A DNA stretch of 64,000 nt from Sycobia sp. Sy_11 (GCA_018907035.1 JACCIC010000054.1:1818501-1882500); one strand, 5' to 3'; counted from the stretch's first letter, positions 20,641 through 34,120 are shown. Made by a program: numbers and translations. The notes: generated from the sequence alone by a model not told the origin.

Positions 20641-21859
20641 CTTAAAGAGCTACTCAGTGAGGATTCCAAACCTACAGTATTTTTATTTAAAAAGCTATTA
20701 TTTTGTGAACAATTTTTAGATAATATCAGAACATAAAATAAATGGCATGAAATAAATTATCGTGTTATCCCATGGAATTCAAGTCAGTTTTGCTATAATC
20801 CAATTGACAGTATAATTTATGAAAATTTGCCGAATGCAGCTAAAATACTCATCGATATAGAAATGAAAAGAGAATATAGTTTGCACGATTCAAAATTTAC
20901 AATGTTAATATTTATAATATTAACTCGACGAATTTACCATTCTAAAAATGGGAGGCTGCATATTGACATCGAGGTATCGTCAGTCTCAGATTCGTTGTGA
21001 ACAAATAAGATCGATTAAGAAATCACATTTGCCTTCTTATTATATGTATCTAAATTTGTAGTAACTAAAGATTTACTTATTATTCTGTATTTTTCTGTAT
21101 CAGAATAATAAATTTATATTCGATGCAAACATTAATACTAATGTTTTTATTTAACAATTAACACTATAATACAATATGCTGGCTTCAACCATATTGTACC
21201 ATTAATGTCGTAAGAACATTTTGTATTTTTATGTACTTCTTCAGTATCAATTTGATCGTGAAAATAGGGTTCTAGTTAAAATTTTAGTTCAGAAATAAAT
21301 CAAGTAATATACTGAAACTAACTAACTATATTTTGCTTTGGCACACCTTAAAAAATTAAGAAAGTGAACAAATATTCAATCAATAGAAATTCATTAATTT
21401 TTTCCAGAAGAATTTCTAAAATTGACTAAAGGAGTTAAACTATGTCATTCGTAGCAATCAAATGAGATATGAATACAAATTTAATGTTGAACGTACTCTT
21501 GATATACAAAGGAAGAAAGTCCAGTAATGTCCATATTATTGATATTCATATTATTGATTTAAATAGTATAATTTCAAATTATATGACGCAATACTCGATA
21601 AGAGCTAGTGGAACATTTTCATCTCTGCTATCAATCAATTTGTAAGAAATATCAGGACAATTTATATATTAAAAGTTTAGAAAACTAGAGATGATGGAGT
21701 CAATTGACATTCAATTAGTCACAATCAACTTTAACTTCACATTTTCATTAAAATTAATTGATAGTACTGTATAGTGTTAAATCATAGGATGTTATTAAAT
21801 TTAATATTATGAGTTATTAGTATTGTATAGTGATGTATTATGTATATATATATTATGTA
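20641..21859. other. AT-rich spacer, no gene seen
   Basis: No recognisable coding exon or transposon domain. Confidence 0.4.
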
Positions 21860-23030
21860 TTAGGTCTGTAACTCAAAAATTTCATACTTTCGATGAAGAT
21901 TATGGCTTTATTGCAATAACAGAATGAGAAAATAAATAATTCAAAATATTCTCCATCACTAATTATAGCGTTTGCTTTAACTCAGCCAATTTGCATTCCA
22001 AAAAAAAATTTCTTGTGTTTTGAGGCTAAGAACGTATCGAGGTAATTTTTAATATCTTCAGGTGACGTGAAGGAAACTTCTTTAAGAACATTTTGCATTA
22101 ACCAAACATTGTAATCAGTAAGTAAGGCAGATGGAGCATACATTTCCGAGTATCTGTTTTCTAAGATTGCTTGACACAATATTGAACATATGGCCAAAAA
22201 TTGATGTAATTGGAAATCAATGTTATGTATGGTTGTGTTTTATTCGAGCCGTTTTTATCGCAATACTCTTGTCAAATATATGAATCATATTCGGTAGAAT
22301 AATTCATCGATTGTTTAACTCATTTTCAGTAGTTTATAATAGGTGACACCCTTCTGATTCCATCAATTATAGATATTGTTTGCATGGATTTCTAGCATAG
22401 ACTGTTTTGACCCTGATTCATTGATCTTGACTCATGATTTTTTGCAGTTTGAACTATTGTCTTAGATCTAATCTGCTTTTTATCTTTTATAATAATTCAA
22501 TACAAAATGTACTTCTTTTCGTGATGCTGAAAAATAGAGTCCAAAGTTAAGAATTTTTTTGACGCTTCTGGATGCCATATATGGCAACCAATTTTCTATC
22601 TTTTAGATGAATCCAAGATACAGTAAATTATTCTTGTATTTAGTACGGATCTTGATCAAAGAATCCCTACAAGTCTGAATCAGTCGTTTTTTGTTTTTGA
22701 TATCGAAATAAACACTTGAAAAACGCAAAGAGTACTTTTAACATATTCAGACATCTAGAGCATATTCTGCGTATGCTTCTAAAAGTAAATGATGAACTTC
22801 ATGTGAATTCTTCTTCAAATTGAAACAAATTGTAATATTTCTTGAATATAATATTATGTTCGGACGTATTTCGGCATTTTCAAGGAAAAACTTTTGTGTA
22901 TAAACTTATGTTCACTTTCACAAATCTAATTTCATAGATTTTTTGACACTATTTTACACATTAAAAAGATGATATAGAGAAAAGTTATCAAATTAGTAGT
23001 AAATACGAACTTTTTAAGTTACAAACTTAA
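21860..23030 (-). mobile_element. degenerate mariner, second family
   Basis: 1171 bp with inverted ends TTAGGTCTGTAACTCAAAAA (21860) and, read inward from 23030, TTAAGTTTGTAACTTAAAAA. TA flanks both sides (21858-21859, 23031-23032). Minus-strand translation gives the N-terminal CFNLKKNSHEVHHLLLEAYA near 22800-22850. The C-terminal TDYNVWLMQNVLKEVSFTSP lies at about 22060-22125 with the usual mariner ending (SDGEYFE-like). The frame is broken many times. Confidence 0.85.
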
Positions 23031-23229
23031 TAATTGGGTTTAAGTAAAGGTTAAAATTTTAAAATGTCGAAGCGTCGTTAATATTACTAATATAAAACAT
23101 CAACGATTATGGTAGAATTCTTATTTTACTAAACCATAGTAGAGCAATATTGTTTATATAATAATACCTATGTATATTTATAATATATTATTATTTATAA
23201 TATATTAAAAATTAAATACGTAATTATTT

Positions 23230-26200
23230 TTAAGATTTGGCTGAAGAATCAACTACTGCTGACGTTCCTCCTTTTTCTGTATCTTTTTTTTTACCACTTC
23301 TTTTTCCTTTTCCCATTCTTTTTCCTCGCCCTACATGATTAATATAAATATCATAGCTTAGAATCACAACATTGTTTACAAATATTATGTTGGTATTCCT
23401 TATATAATAGTCTTGGTAAATTGGTATCCTGTTTTCAAAATCATATAAACCAGCATTGCGATATATATGTTGCTCTCCCTGCAAATAAAATAAGTAAATG
23501 AAGAAAAAGATTCATTTAAAGAATTATTTTTTTAACGAAGCTGATGTAGGAACTAATAATGACCTTCTTTATACACGTATCATTCGTAGTTTGCTCTATC
23601 AAAAAAGCTGGAATTAGTGGATAATTTGTATCATATTTACAAAAATATGAAAAGGACTCGTACAGGCGTTCTGTAGCATTTGGCGGAATAATCTTCTCGA
23701 CGATCACGTAAAACTACAATATTGCTCATTATTATTATTCTTTTTATTCGTAAAAATATCTTAGTCCATGATTTTCACATTAACTTACCCTCACTTCTTC
23801 CGGAAAATCTTCTGTTACTGTCATTTTTATGAATAATTTCTTACGATTAGACGGTCCATGAATACCAATATCAAAATCAGGACTCAAATAGTTTGGATTT
23901 AACACTCGTAATATTACTGTATCAAGATCCAGCTGATAAATGTAAAAGAATATTTTGTATTTTAATTAGCTGCAGATAGTGATATTTAACAGAATAAATA
24001 TTGTTTAGCAAAAAGAAATTTAGTTAATTTGAATTGATGCTATTTTTATAACTATTACTTTTGAATAAATTTGTGTATATTGATTATTACGTAATGTCAT
24101 TTGTAGCTTATAATATTAACGAAGCTTCGGAATATTCAATTAATTTATATTAGTCACCTGACATTGAGAACTATGTAAATAAACTAATTAAGAAGGTAAT
24201 TATTTTAAGAAGATAATTATATAATATAACGGGGAACGTCTTTTTTTAGTAGGTGAACATTTTTTTATTTGGTATTTCAATTTCTATTATAAAATTTGGC
24301 GAAAGTGCAGTGTTGAATTGCAGTGTTAAAAAATTCTAATCTTGTTATATATATTGTGCTTTCCTATAATTTTTTAATATAGATGCTTTTTATTTATTGA
24401 TCTATTTCAATATAGGAGAAAACATTTTTATTTACTTGAAGATAGCTTTACTTCATGAGTCGAAACCGCAATATTGAATACTTCTCGTCTAGTTCGTCCG
24501 GATCGCATCGAATTGGAACCCGATAATCCGCTGATTCCGTGGTATGAGTGGGACGTCTAGTGGGATGCCTAGGGTTGTAATAAATGAGAATGTACGGTCA
24601 TACTGGCAAGATAATCTGGCAGCGTGAGAGTATTATTCTGCGCGATTTATGCGAGTTTTCGGCTTCTCCACCAATAGGGCAACACGGGAGATTACCGCGA
24701 ACGATCGCGCCTCTGACCAGTGCGAACCAGGGTCAGAAACCGGAGTCCGAAGAGTACGGTCGGTTCACGCCGGCACAAACCTTCGATAAGCGGCGGGATG
24801 ATATGTCAAGTGGACAAATTGCGGACGTAACGACGATTGTACTAGCGACGGAAGTGTAAGTAGTAGGGTGATAAAGGGGGTACCCCAGCGAAAGTTAAAA
24901 GGTTAGTCTTTAGGGAGAGTGGCACCGTGCCGATGGGAAACTCCCTACTGCGGTCTCATAAGGAGTTGGATTTGAGGATGGACCAAGAGGTGGATTTAGC
25001 GAAAGAATCGAAGGGGATAAATGAAGCTAAGATATCGCGCACGAGGAATGGTTTTCCTGTGCGTGCCGAACTCCCAGGAGCCCTTACGGGCTCGGCGTGA
25101 ATCGAATAGTTTTGAAGCGTCGTGAAAAAGCGACGTTAAAGAAGACACTGTCGGTGAAGTCGGAAATATCACGTGGCAACAGAAGAAATGTTAATGAGCG
25201 CGACGGCATGTGTCGAAGGAGAGGGGGAAGTGAGAGTTCGATAAACGACACGAGTACGGTGATCGTGGCGACACAGGCATCGCAGAACACAGGCTCGACG
25301 GCGGATCTCAGCCGCTCAGAGAGACCAGCGATACGGCTTCTAAAGGGTGCAAGATTGCAGTTCTCGGGAACAGAAGAGTATAGAAGTCAATGGGAACTAT
25401 CTACTGAGAAAATAAGTGGGCAGAACAGGGCGACCGTATGTCCGACATCATTAACCGACTTTGCCACAAAGTGGTGGTTTTCCGGTGCAAGTGATGTGTC
25501 CTGAGGGATAATGTTCTGTCGCTCCCGGCGTTCGAGCCTTCGCGAAATAGTGCCAACATTCCGGAACTGGATAGTGGTGGTAAACAAGAGGAACGTGATG
25601 TAACAGAAATAGCATGAAGCTCTTCGAGGATGGGGGATGAGTGTCAGATAGGGCAAGGCGCGAAAAAGAAATGTATAGCAGTTACGAGTGGAGAGAACTG
25701 AAAATTTTGACGGTAAATTTAGGTGGTGCCGTGTATAAAACATTATTGGATCCGGGCGCAAGTCATTCTCTGGGGGGCCCGTGGCTCGGGGATAAGTTTA
25801 AATTACAATTAAAAGCGAGCGGCACGTGTAGTAAAAATGTAAATGGGGAGTCATGCGTACTTTAGAATTCTTAGCATCGTTTGAGATCTCGGGATAGATT
25901 TTTGTAGGAGGTTCGATTGTGACAGCCGATTCGGACGAGGTTTGTGGAGAGGAATTCATCTTCTTTGAGCGGAAGCAGAGACGAGGAAGGTATGATTCAC
26001 GCGGAGTGCGTGGGTATTTCGCAGCTGAACAAGACCAAGCGGGCCAAAGTAGAACAGCTGATAAAAACTGTGTTAAGATCGCGGCCCGTGAAATTAGGCG
26101 TGACATGTTTGACAGAGCAGAATATGTGCAGGGCGGCGTATTTGTCAAGCATCGTGTGCGAAGACTGTCGCCGCAGATGCTTGAAATAGCGTTGGAGGAG

Positions 26201-27563
26201 GTCGAGCGACTGAAGAAAGAGGGGTAATTGAGCGCTCCTCGAGTGACTCGAGTAGCGCCCCGGTTTTGGTAAAAGAATCAGACGGCAGCTATAGGTTTTA
26301 CATTGATTTCCGCGATTTAAACAAAGGTGCGCGAAAAGATGCATACCCAATTCCGAATACAGACGCAATTCTCGATAAATTAAGAAGATCGAAATTTATA
26401 ACGAAAATTGATTTAAGACAAGCCTATTTTCAGGTACTGATGGAAGAATCAAGGAAAAAATACAGTCGTTTGCAAAATACATGCGTTTGTGATACCTGGA
26501 TCGGAGGTTTGTCCTAACAAACGCGCCTATTACCTTCCAGAGGCTTATTGACGTGTTGTTCGGGTCCGAGTTTGAGCCGTGACGGAAGATTATATTGAAT
26601 ATCTACGGTGGCTAAAAATAGTGCTGGAGAAACTAGTTAGCGCCAGGTTAGCGATTAGTGAGAAGTGAATATTGCTGTAGACGGGTAGCGTACCTGCATT
26701 TTTTATTAGACAAAGGGAATTTTCGTCGTGACTCGGAAAAAGTAGCGCTCGTGATCGATTATTCGGAGCCGCAAAATGTGAAAGATTTGGGCCGTTTACT
26801 CGGAATGGTTTGGTGGTACGCGCGATTTATAAAGAGGAATTTGGTGCTCAAAATACCACTGGTGAAGCTGCTGCGGAAATATCAGGCGTGGGAGTGGGGA
26901 GACGATCAGCGGGACGTGTTTCAAGAGCTGAAAAGAGCCCTCACCGAAGCTTCCGTGTCAGCGTGGCCGAATTTCGCGAAACCATTCACCGTAACGAGTA
27001 CCGTAAGCGGCGCAAGTAACTATGTGATTGGCGCCGTTTTAACGCAGGAGAGCGACGACGGCAACCACCCGGTTATGTATGTTATCCGAGTACTCTCTCC
27101 GGCCGAGAAGAGTTACTCCACCACCGAGAAAGAGTGCCTGACCGTGATAAGGGCAATCAAGAAATTGCGTCCATATTTGGAAGGCTATAAATTTACTGTG
27201 ATTACCGATTACAGTGCGCTGAGATAGCTAAAAAATTTGAGAGAACTGGCGGGCCTGTTAGCGAGATGGGCGTTCGAGCTCCAACAATGGGATTATGAGA
27301 TCGTATATAGGAAGGGCGTGCTGAACCATGTGCCCGGCGCACTCTCGCGTCTATATGAGAGCGAAGAATGCGACGTAACGAGGTTTACAGAAGTAAAAGA
27401 TCCTTAGTATATCCAAGTGTTAGAATGCGTGCCGAAAAATCCACTCATATATAGAGGTTGGAAAGTAGAGGGGAAATGTTTATTTAGACATCTGGACGAT
27501 CCATGATTAGATCCGATAGTATCGAGAGAAGAAGATTGGCGGCTAGTAGTGCCGTTGGCGAAA

Positions 27564-27607
<44 letters not shown>

Positions 27608-29027
27608 TTACGGGATGCGCGCGACAAGCAATGTCGGAGCACTTGGTGTCGAAAGGACATATGATCGTGTAGCGGGCGACTACTATTGGAAAGGAATTTA
27701 TTACGATGTGAACACGTACATGAGAGAGTGTGTGCAGTGTCAGTGGTATAAGGTATTGCAATCTGGGGCACAAGGACTGATGGGGAGCCGAATAGTAAAG
27801 AGACCGTTGGCCGTCGTAGCCGCCGACAAGATAGGATTTCCACCGTGTAAATCATAGTAAAAATATCTATTAATATTCGAAGACCTTTTTATGCAATGGG
27901 TGGAGTTAAATCCATTGCGTAGAGTCGACGGTAAAGCTGTCAGTATAGCCATCGAGGAGCTAATTTTATTTAGGTTGTAGACTCCTGAATATTTATTAAT
28001 GGACAACGGAAAAGAATTCGAAAATACAATCGGAAATGATATGCTGGCGGAGTATGGGATAAGACATGTAACAACGCCACCATACCATTCACACGCGAAG
28101 CCAGTTGAGTGAAGCAATAGAACCCTAAAGACAATGATCGCCGCCTTCATGCAGGCAGATCATCGTGATTGGGATGCGCACATAAGTGAGTTCAGACATG
28201 CCGTCAACACGGCGATGCGAACGTCGACGAAGTAGTCACCAGTGTTTCTGAATTTTGGGCGGAATCCAAAGCCAGTGAAAAGCTGACGCTGAGAGGTCGA
28301 GGGAGAGCGTCTAGTCTCTCGTATAGAGGTAGGAGTCTGGGTAGATAGGATGAAACAACTAGACGCGTTGCGAGATCTTGTAACGAAGCATATTGATCAG
28401 GCTAGAGAAAGACAAGAGCGTTACTTCAACAGAGGGAGGATACAGCAGCGATTTTTCTTGGGACATAGAATCTTGCGTCGAGTTCGGATACTTTCAGATG
28501 CGGCAAGAAAATTCCCAGCGAATTTAGGGCCGAAATTTGAGGGCCGGTACGACATAGTGGAAGTAAAATCGCGAAGTGTTTATGTATTGGGGCAAGGGGA
28601 GGGTTCGAATAGACCTCTATTGAAGGAAAATGATTCTGAATTCAAGCGTTTTGTGCCGCCGCGCAGTGCGCCGAGAGAGAAGTGAAGCTGAGGTTCTTTT
28701 CTTTTTTTTTTAGGAAAAAAGATGGAGTACCAGGACATCGTCGAAATAGTCAAGTGGTCATAATCAGTGTGGTAGCCGAAGCTCAACTGTGACGGCTTTG
28801 GACTAGGGAGAGGAGTTTGTCACCTTATCACAAGAAAAGCTGGCTGACCCCATCGGCTCTGTAGGCGCAGTGACTTTTATATTCGTCTTCGAGAAGGATG
28901 CACGTGCAGGGACAGGCGAAAGCGCGGGCCGCAAAAGGGACATCCTCCGGCCGCGTACATGTGGCACAGCCGACCAGCATCATCCTAAGTAGCGGAGAAA
29001 GTCCGACGCGCAACATAGTGTTGAATG

Positions 29028-29072
<45 letters not shown>

Positions 29073-30109
29073 GAGCAAGCGAGAATGTGAGAGAAAAGGA
29101 GAGAGCGACCAAAAGATGTTGGCGTGGAATCATATATATTTTCTCGAGGCGCTATGCACCGCGGCTTATGTAAGGGAATGCTAGGAGTGTATATGTCTAA
29201 GGAGTAAGCGAGAGGGAAATGTCATCAAGAGGCCGAAGAGCGTGCGCGACACAAGTGGATCGGCGAGCTCGCGCCGTCAACGCCGTGCTCGAAGTATGTG
29301 ATTTTTAAGGAAGAGCACGCAGTGTTTTAAGAGGTGTGAGTCGTAGAGGGCCAAAGATAATTGGAACCTTGTCTTTTTGCTGAGCGAGTGGATTGTATGG
29401 CGTCGCTGTGTAAGCAGGAAGAGTTGAGCGTGCCAAGTGAGACGCGTGAAGCGGGAAAATTCTTTTCTCGCAAATCTGTGCCAGGAAAATGCCTCGTGGA
29501 GTACAAGGTGGTGATATGGAGGGAAAGCGTCGATGTGCCGAAGACCAAATCAAGTAAGGCCCAGTCTTACTTCATCGTGTCAGGTAGTGTAGAATAAGAG
29601 CGTTGGCACCATGCGTGTGGTATAGCGAGGCGAAAAATCTGGTCGAGCCGAGGGCTTCCGAAATCTTTATAGTCGAGCGGACAAAGGGGGTGAATAATTT
29701 CGTGAGTAAGGGAATAGAGAAATCGCGGTAAGAGTTGTGCCGGGTCCCGAGCGCTACAGCTAGGCAGAACCTCTCTTTGTGTGTGTAACGGTGAGGTATT
29801 ATAATGCGCTAAGCGGCGATAAGAGTCCTGTATTCATTTATGATAATAAATAAGTTGTACCCATGATTCGGGAATTTCTTGTTCTAATATATATGTGCCT
29901 CATTTATTTCAATAAAAAATTACCACGTCACAATAAATACACTGCACTTTCATAATAACTAAATATCCATGGGTTATTTTGCTTAATATGACATTCGATG
30001 CTAAAGCCTCGTTAAATTTTTTTTAATTAAATCCATAACTTACCAGGGTAGATGCTTTTTTCACGAGTATTGTACTAATAATTGTTAGAACCCAAGCTTT
30101 GATAATCAT
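23230..30109 (-). CDS. small secreted protein, tentative DUF1091/CheA (MD-2-like) family
   Basis: Four exons with matching phase 0 junctions: 30109-30044, 23932-23789, 23713-23564, 23478-23230; 202 aa. Exon 1 encodes a hydrophobic signal peptide (MIIKAWVLTIISTILVKKAS) and ends in a clean GTAAGT donor. Exons 2-3 are rich in alternating beta-strand residues (VILRVLNPNY, KLFIKMTV, FYVIVEKI) with a Cys in FSYFCKYD. Joining exon 3 to exon 4 makes NDTCIKKGEQHIYRNAGL, which resembles the C-x2-KG-x2-Y-x-x-N motif of DUF1091/CheA proteins, insect MD-2-like lipid-binding secreted proteins, some in chemosensory tissue. The exon 3 donor is GTCATT, not a strong site; GTTAAA at about 23533 is an in-phase alternative. 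The basic Lys/Gly tail (GRGKRMGKGKRSGKKK) is odd for the family. Intron 1 holds a decayed gypsy element. The gene model is fairly sure, the family less so. Confidence 0.55.
26266..27227 (+). pseudogene. gypsy reverse transcriptase and RNase H pseudogene
   Basis: Best preserved part of the intronic gypsy. The finger motif YIDFRDLNKGARKDAYPIP and KITKIDLRQAYFQV hold the first catalytic Asp of the reverse transcriptase. A frameshift follows and the YxDD box is gone. From about 26750 the connection and RNase H region (GRLLGMVWWYARFIKRNL, STTEKECLTVIRAIKKLRPY) is open to a stop at 27225-27227. Not functional. Confidence 0.8.
28350..28685 (+). pseudogene. gypsy integrase C-terminal fragment
   Basis: An open stretch of 111 codons encoding a basic tail (HIDQARERQERYFNRGR, FEGRYDIVEVKSRSVYVL) typical of the end of gypsy integrases. 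The preceding core (27880-28270) has stops. Confidence 0.7.
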
Positions 30110-30369
30110 CGTTAAATATAATCTTCTTTTCTGTAAAATTATATATTAAAATAAAAATTAGAAATCAAAAAATGGTACTGTGCATATCTAATCATATATT
30201 TTAGAGCTAATTTAATACTTTCATTAATTTAGTCTTATAGGAATGATTTTAAAATAAGTTTATCGAAGGAAGCTATACATATATACATCTTCTAAAAATA
30301 AATTGAATTACAGTATGTATTATAATGCATAATTTTTTAATTATTGCTAATTAAAGTTCTATGAATTTA

Positions 30370-31500
30370 CAGGGGTGCTATTGGCAAACTGCAATATGAT
30401 GTTCGTCTATTAAATAATGAGACCGGGGATATACCACTTTCATCAAAGTTCTCCTTTGGAATGGCCTCCAAACTACACAGTGATTCAACTTTTATTTTTT
30501 CAATGAAGTCAAAATGGAACGGTCTCTAATTTTTTGAATAGCCAGAAGTCACACGGAGCCTAATCAGCAGAATAAACAGGTTGCGGAACAATATACATTG
30601 AATTTTTGGCGAAAGTATCGCGAACGACCAAGAAATTTTTGGCATAGTTTCCGTATGTTTATGTAAACAGCTTTACGAAAATGATACTTAACACTCCAAT
30701 AATAATCATTGTTAACAGCTCACATCGTCCGAAAGAATTCAGAATGCACCACACCACCGTAATTGAAGAAAATGGTTAACACGACCTTGATTCTTGAGTG
30801 ACTTTGGCATGATTTCTTAAGTGTTATCTCACATTGGGTTCGATATTCTCTCGATTGATTTGTTGTGTCGGAGTTGCAAACTTAGATTCAAGTCTCATTT
30901 TCCATAATGATGCGTTTTATGACCGGCTAATGGATCGAAATAATCTCCTTGCAGATGTTCATGCTACACCCGTTTTCCAACAATTTGAGTATTTTTGGCC
31001 TCGATTGAAATGAAACTCGTCTGAAATCCAAAATGTCAATCATAATGGTTTGAAGTAATCTAAATGAAATTCCCCCAGAATCGGCATTATCTTTAATTAT
31101 CGGCCAACGATTTTAGAGCACAAGTTCTTCGACTTGCTTGATGTGATTATCATCAGTCAAGTTTTGGTCGATTCTACAAGACATTTTGAAACATTCATAC
31201 AACCACTTATAAACATTCTTTCAAGATAGACTTTGATCCTTAAAGGTTTTCCGCAAAATCTCCAACGTTTTCCGCAACATCTCCAAGTCGAAATTACATT
31301 TCAGAAACAAAATTTCATGCAACTTCTTTGTTCAATAAATCTCTGCATATAAAAATCGCCGTATTCACTTTTAGCACATCTCAAAACAAAGCATCTATCA
31401 AACGCTATCTCTGTGAAAGAGATGCACTATTTAAGTGACGTACAGCAATGTGAAATTCGGAAGAGATGTTCTATCAAAATCCAGAAAATAAATTTTACCG
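30370..31500 (-). mobile_element. degenerate mariner, third family
   Basis: Minus-strand translation over several frames recovers a mariner of the type common in Hymenoptera. VYLERMFISG lies near 31230; DDNHIKQVEELVLENRR...ISFRLLQTIMIDILDFRRVS near 31150-31020; SRIKVVLTIFF and GGVVHSEF near 30790-30740. Next to the last catalytic site is IVPQPVYSAD-stop-APCDFWLF near 30590-30545, with the codon after the Asp changed to a stop. Multiple frameshifts make it dead. Boundaries are approximate. Confidence 0.75.
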
Positions 31501-32701
31501 ACTGGAAAGACTTTTACATTGGAAAAACAACTTTCAATTTGATCAATGTAGTATATATTTATTTATTATTACTCCTTGTCTAGCTGTATATCACTCCATG
31601 CGAATTTTCCATTTGTCGAAACAGTGCTGAAAGTCTATTTTTGCCAGTTTAGGACGTGCGTCGCTTATATTAACAGCTTCAAAACATTCAAATCTGTATT
31701 CTTGCAATATAGATCTCTTTAAAATTACTTTCTACGATAATATAAATAAGGCAGGTTTGGTGTATCCGAATTTCTTATCATTTGAAACTTCTCTTAAATG
31801 TAATATATTTATGAATATAATCAATATACTGTTCTTTTTTTATTTATATAAATAATATGTTTTCCTAACTAGATTTCTCAGTCAATTACACATAAACGTG
31901 CGATGCTTAAAAAACAACTTATATTTTTATTATTTGTAAATATTTCTAATTTAATCAACAGAAAGTATTGAAATCAATTTTTACATAGTCAAGTATATGT
32001 AAAATGTATGAGTACCAATTAGTGTAAGTTTGGAAATGATTATTTATTATTATTCAATAACAAAGTTGTTGTTAAAAGTGTGCCCATGCACTCACTTATT
32101 TATAACCTGGGAATACAGTACTATGAAAATATAATTTAAAACTTATTTTGACATGTATTTGTAGTTCTGTCTTTGAAAAGCTTATGTTAATTTAAATGGT
32201 TAAAAAATATTGAGAAATAGTATCTTTTGCAGTACAATACGCAAGATAAACTATTGTTCCCAGTCCATCGAATGGAAATTAATTAATGGTAGGTTAGATC
32301 TTTACGAATGTTTGTGAAAAGACATTGAATAATTTAATTTATTTTTATCAACGTAAGCGCTTTATTTTTTTGAAGAAACTTACTACAATATCATCAATAC
32401 GGATTTGGGGCTAATAAATGAATAGATGAATAGCACAAAATTCAATAACATGAAATTATTGCAAACTTCTATAAGGAAGACCAGTAAAATTACGAAACAA
32501 AGAAGATCACTTAGTATTACGTAATATTTAATAAGATTACTTAGTATTACGTAATATTTGTTGTCATCATGATTTTTAAATATACCTAATTTTTTAACAT
32601 ATATTTTGTTATATTTTTTAAAATAAATTCATTTATTACCAGGACATAAATTTACATTATTTTTCTTAAATTTAACGACCACGTGCTTCCCGGACACAAC
32701 G
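31501..32701. other. AT-rich spacer, no gene seen
   Basis: No coding exon recognised. Near 32510-32560 the short phrase ACTTAGTATTACGTAATATTT is tandemly repeated. Confidence 0.4.
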
Positions 32702-33186
32702 TGTCATGCTCTCTCTCGTTGGACGGCCCTAACATTACGCGTCCAGATGTAGGAGAAAAGTTGTTTAAACTAATGCAGGGGATTCCCCTGCATCCTTAGT
32801 ATCGGAGTGTTTGGTTATTGCAGCCTCGGCAATAGCCAAACATCATAAAAAACTGCGGTCGAATTCTCACGCAAAATCACCGTTCACCCCCTTTCTCACT
32901 GGACATAAAGAGATAGGGCGATCTGTTCCCCTACAAACTAGTTCGCCGCGACTATATAAAGTCCCGAAAAACCCTCAGGATCATCACTTACCTTTCTACG
33001 AGCTCCGCTGGCACATCATGTCTCGAATCCTTTTCTCCTCCATCCAGATTCGGTAGTTTGGCTGTTGGGCCGAACGTACAGGCCTAGATAAAACAATCTC
33101 TTCTTACTGCTCGAACGCGCCCCGCTCGCCCACAGACTTGGTCCAACACGGCCAGTCTTTCCCGGTAATGGAGCTGGACGCAGATT

Positions 33187-33225
<39 letters not shown>

Positions 33226-33524
33226 GGAATAGACTAACTCTCTATTGTCCTCTCTCTTGCTTTCCCACTCGCGCTGCCTGGTATCTTGGCCACGCGTCTA
33301 AGCAAACGGGACAGCGAGAGTACCGCCTCCCCATCCCCCCTCCCGCGGACTACCCTCCCTACCACCAGCACACTCCGTACTCGAGAGCATATCGAAAGTT
33401 ACTGTACGTCAACCAGAGTGTCACACTGCATTTTCTTTAAATTTGAGTTGCTTATTTGAAACCTTCCCTCCTCGCTATCTCAGCGACTAACTCCGTCATT
33501 CCTGGGAGTTACGTTAATCTGACA
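32702..33524 (+). repeat. candidate gypsy 5' LTR
   Basis: This GC-richer block begins TGTCATGCTC and ends TAATCTGACA, i.e. TG...CA ends. It contains a TATATAAA box (about 32954), a palindrome centred on GGGGATTCCCC (32778-32788), a second inverted repeat (32809-32841) and a CT microsatellite (33189-33223). Reverse transcriptase remnants follow downstream. No second copy is in the window, so the LTR call rests on ends and context. Confidence 0.5.
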
Positions 33525-33559
33525 TTCAACATGAGGCCAGGTCACTCCAGTGTGCCTAG

Positions 33560-34120
33560 CCAATTCGGATGAGCTAGATGATTCTGCGGACCTCTCAGCA
33601 TGAACGAACTGGAGGTGCCGTATCCAGCAAAACAAAAAGTGTTCGACAAACGATGGCGTCTGGCGGTCAATCAGCCAGTGGCAGTCAAAACCAACCGCAG
33701 GACGGCAGCAGTTGTTGGATCAAAAGAAATCTATCGGGCAGGGAAGGAATGGAGTTGCTTCCAGCACTCGCTGTCCGGTCCACCGAAGTGCCTGAATATT
33801 CTGGGCGTAACTACGAAGCCCCCGACGTATGCGAGGATGCATTCGTAACGAATGGCACGGAGCCGCACGCCCGAGTCAGGCTCGCTGTTCGTGCTTTGAA
33901 AGAAGAAGAAACTAGGCCTCTGGACGAGTGTTTATACCAATGGCGTGTGATAAGCTTCGGTTTGAAGAACCCGCCGGGCTGTTTCAATCGATTTATCATC
34001 AGGAAGTTCTCAGTGGTTATACAAATAATTTCGTCCGATCATATCTAGACGATTTCGACCTAAATACCAACTCCTGGGAGGGCACATGCAGCACCTGGTG
34101 CTATCGATTCACTTGATTTA
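33560..34120 (+). pseudogene. gypsy gag/reverse transcriptase fragment
   Basis: The frame at 33880-34050 reads LDECLYQWRVISFGLKNPPG, the reverse transcriptase motif around FGLKNAP. After a one-base shift, VLSGYTNNFVRSYLDDF (about 34000-34055) carries the YLDD active site. Upstream sequence (33600-33850) is open but unrecognised. The fragment ends near 34120 in AT-rich DNA. Confidence 0.65.

Larger units (their letters stand above)
24480..29880 (+). mobile_element. degenerate Ty3/gypsy retrotransposon inside an intron
   Basis: About 5.4 kb of GC-richer DNA with retroelement domains in the usual gypsy order, riddled with stops and shifts. There is a gag-like region (24.6-25.5 kb) and a protease (YKTLLDPGASHS, about 25735). 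Reverse transcriptase (YRFYIDFRDLNKGARKDAYP, about 26290-26450) has lost its YxDD. RNase H spans 26800-27360 (VIGAVLTQESDDG, FTVITDYSALR). The integrase zinc region has MRECVQCQWYK (about 27722-27755) and the integrase core LLMDNGKEFENTIG (about 27995). The C-terminal tail runs 28350-28685. GC-rich non-coding DNA follows to about 29880 and may be a 3' LTR. I could not find a matching 5' LTR, so the left end is probably lost. Confidence 0.85.
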
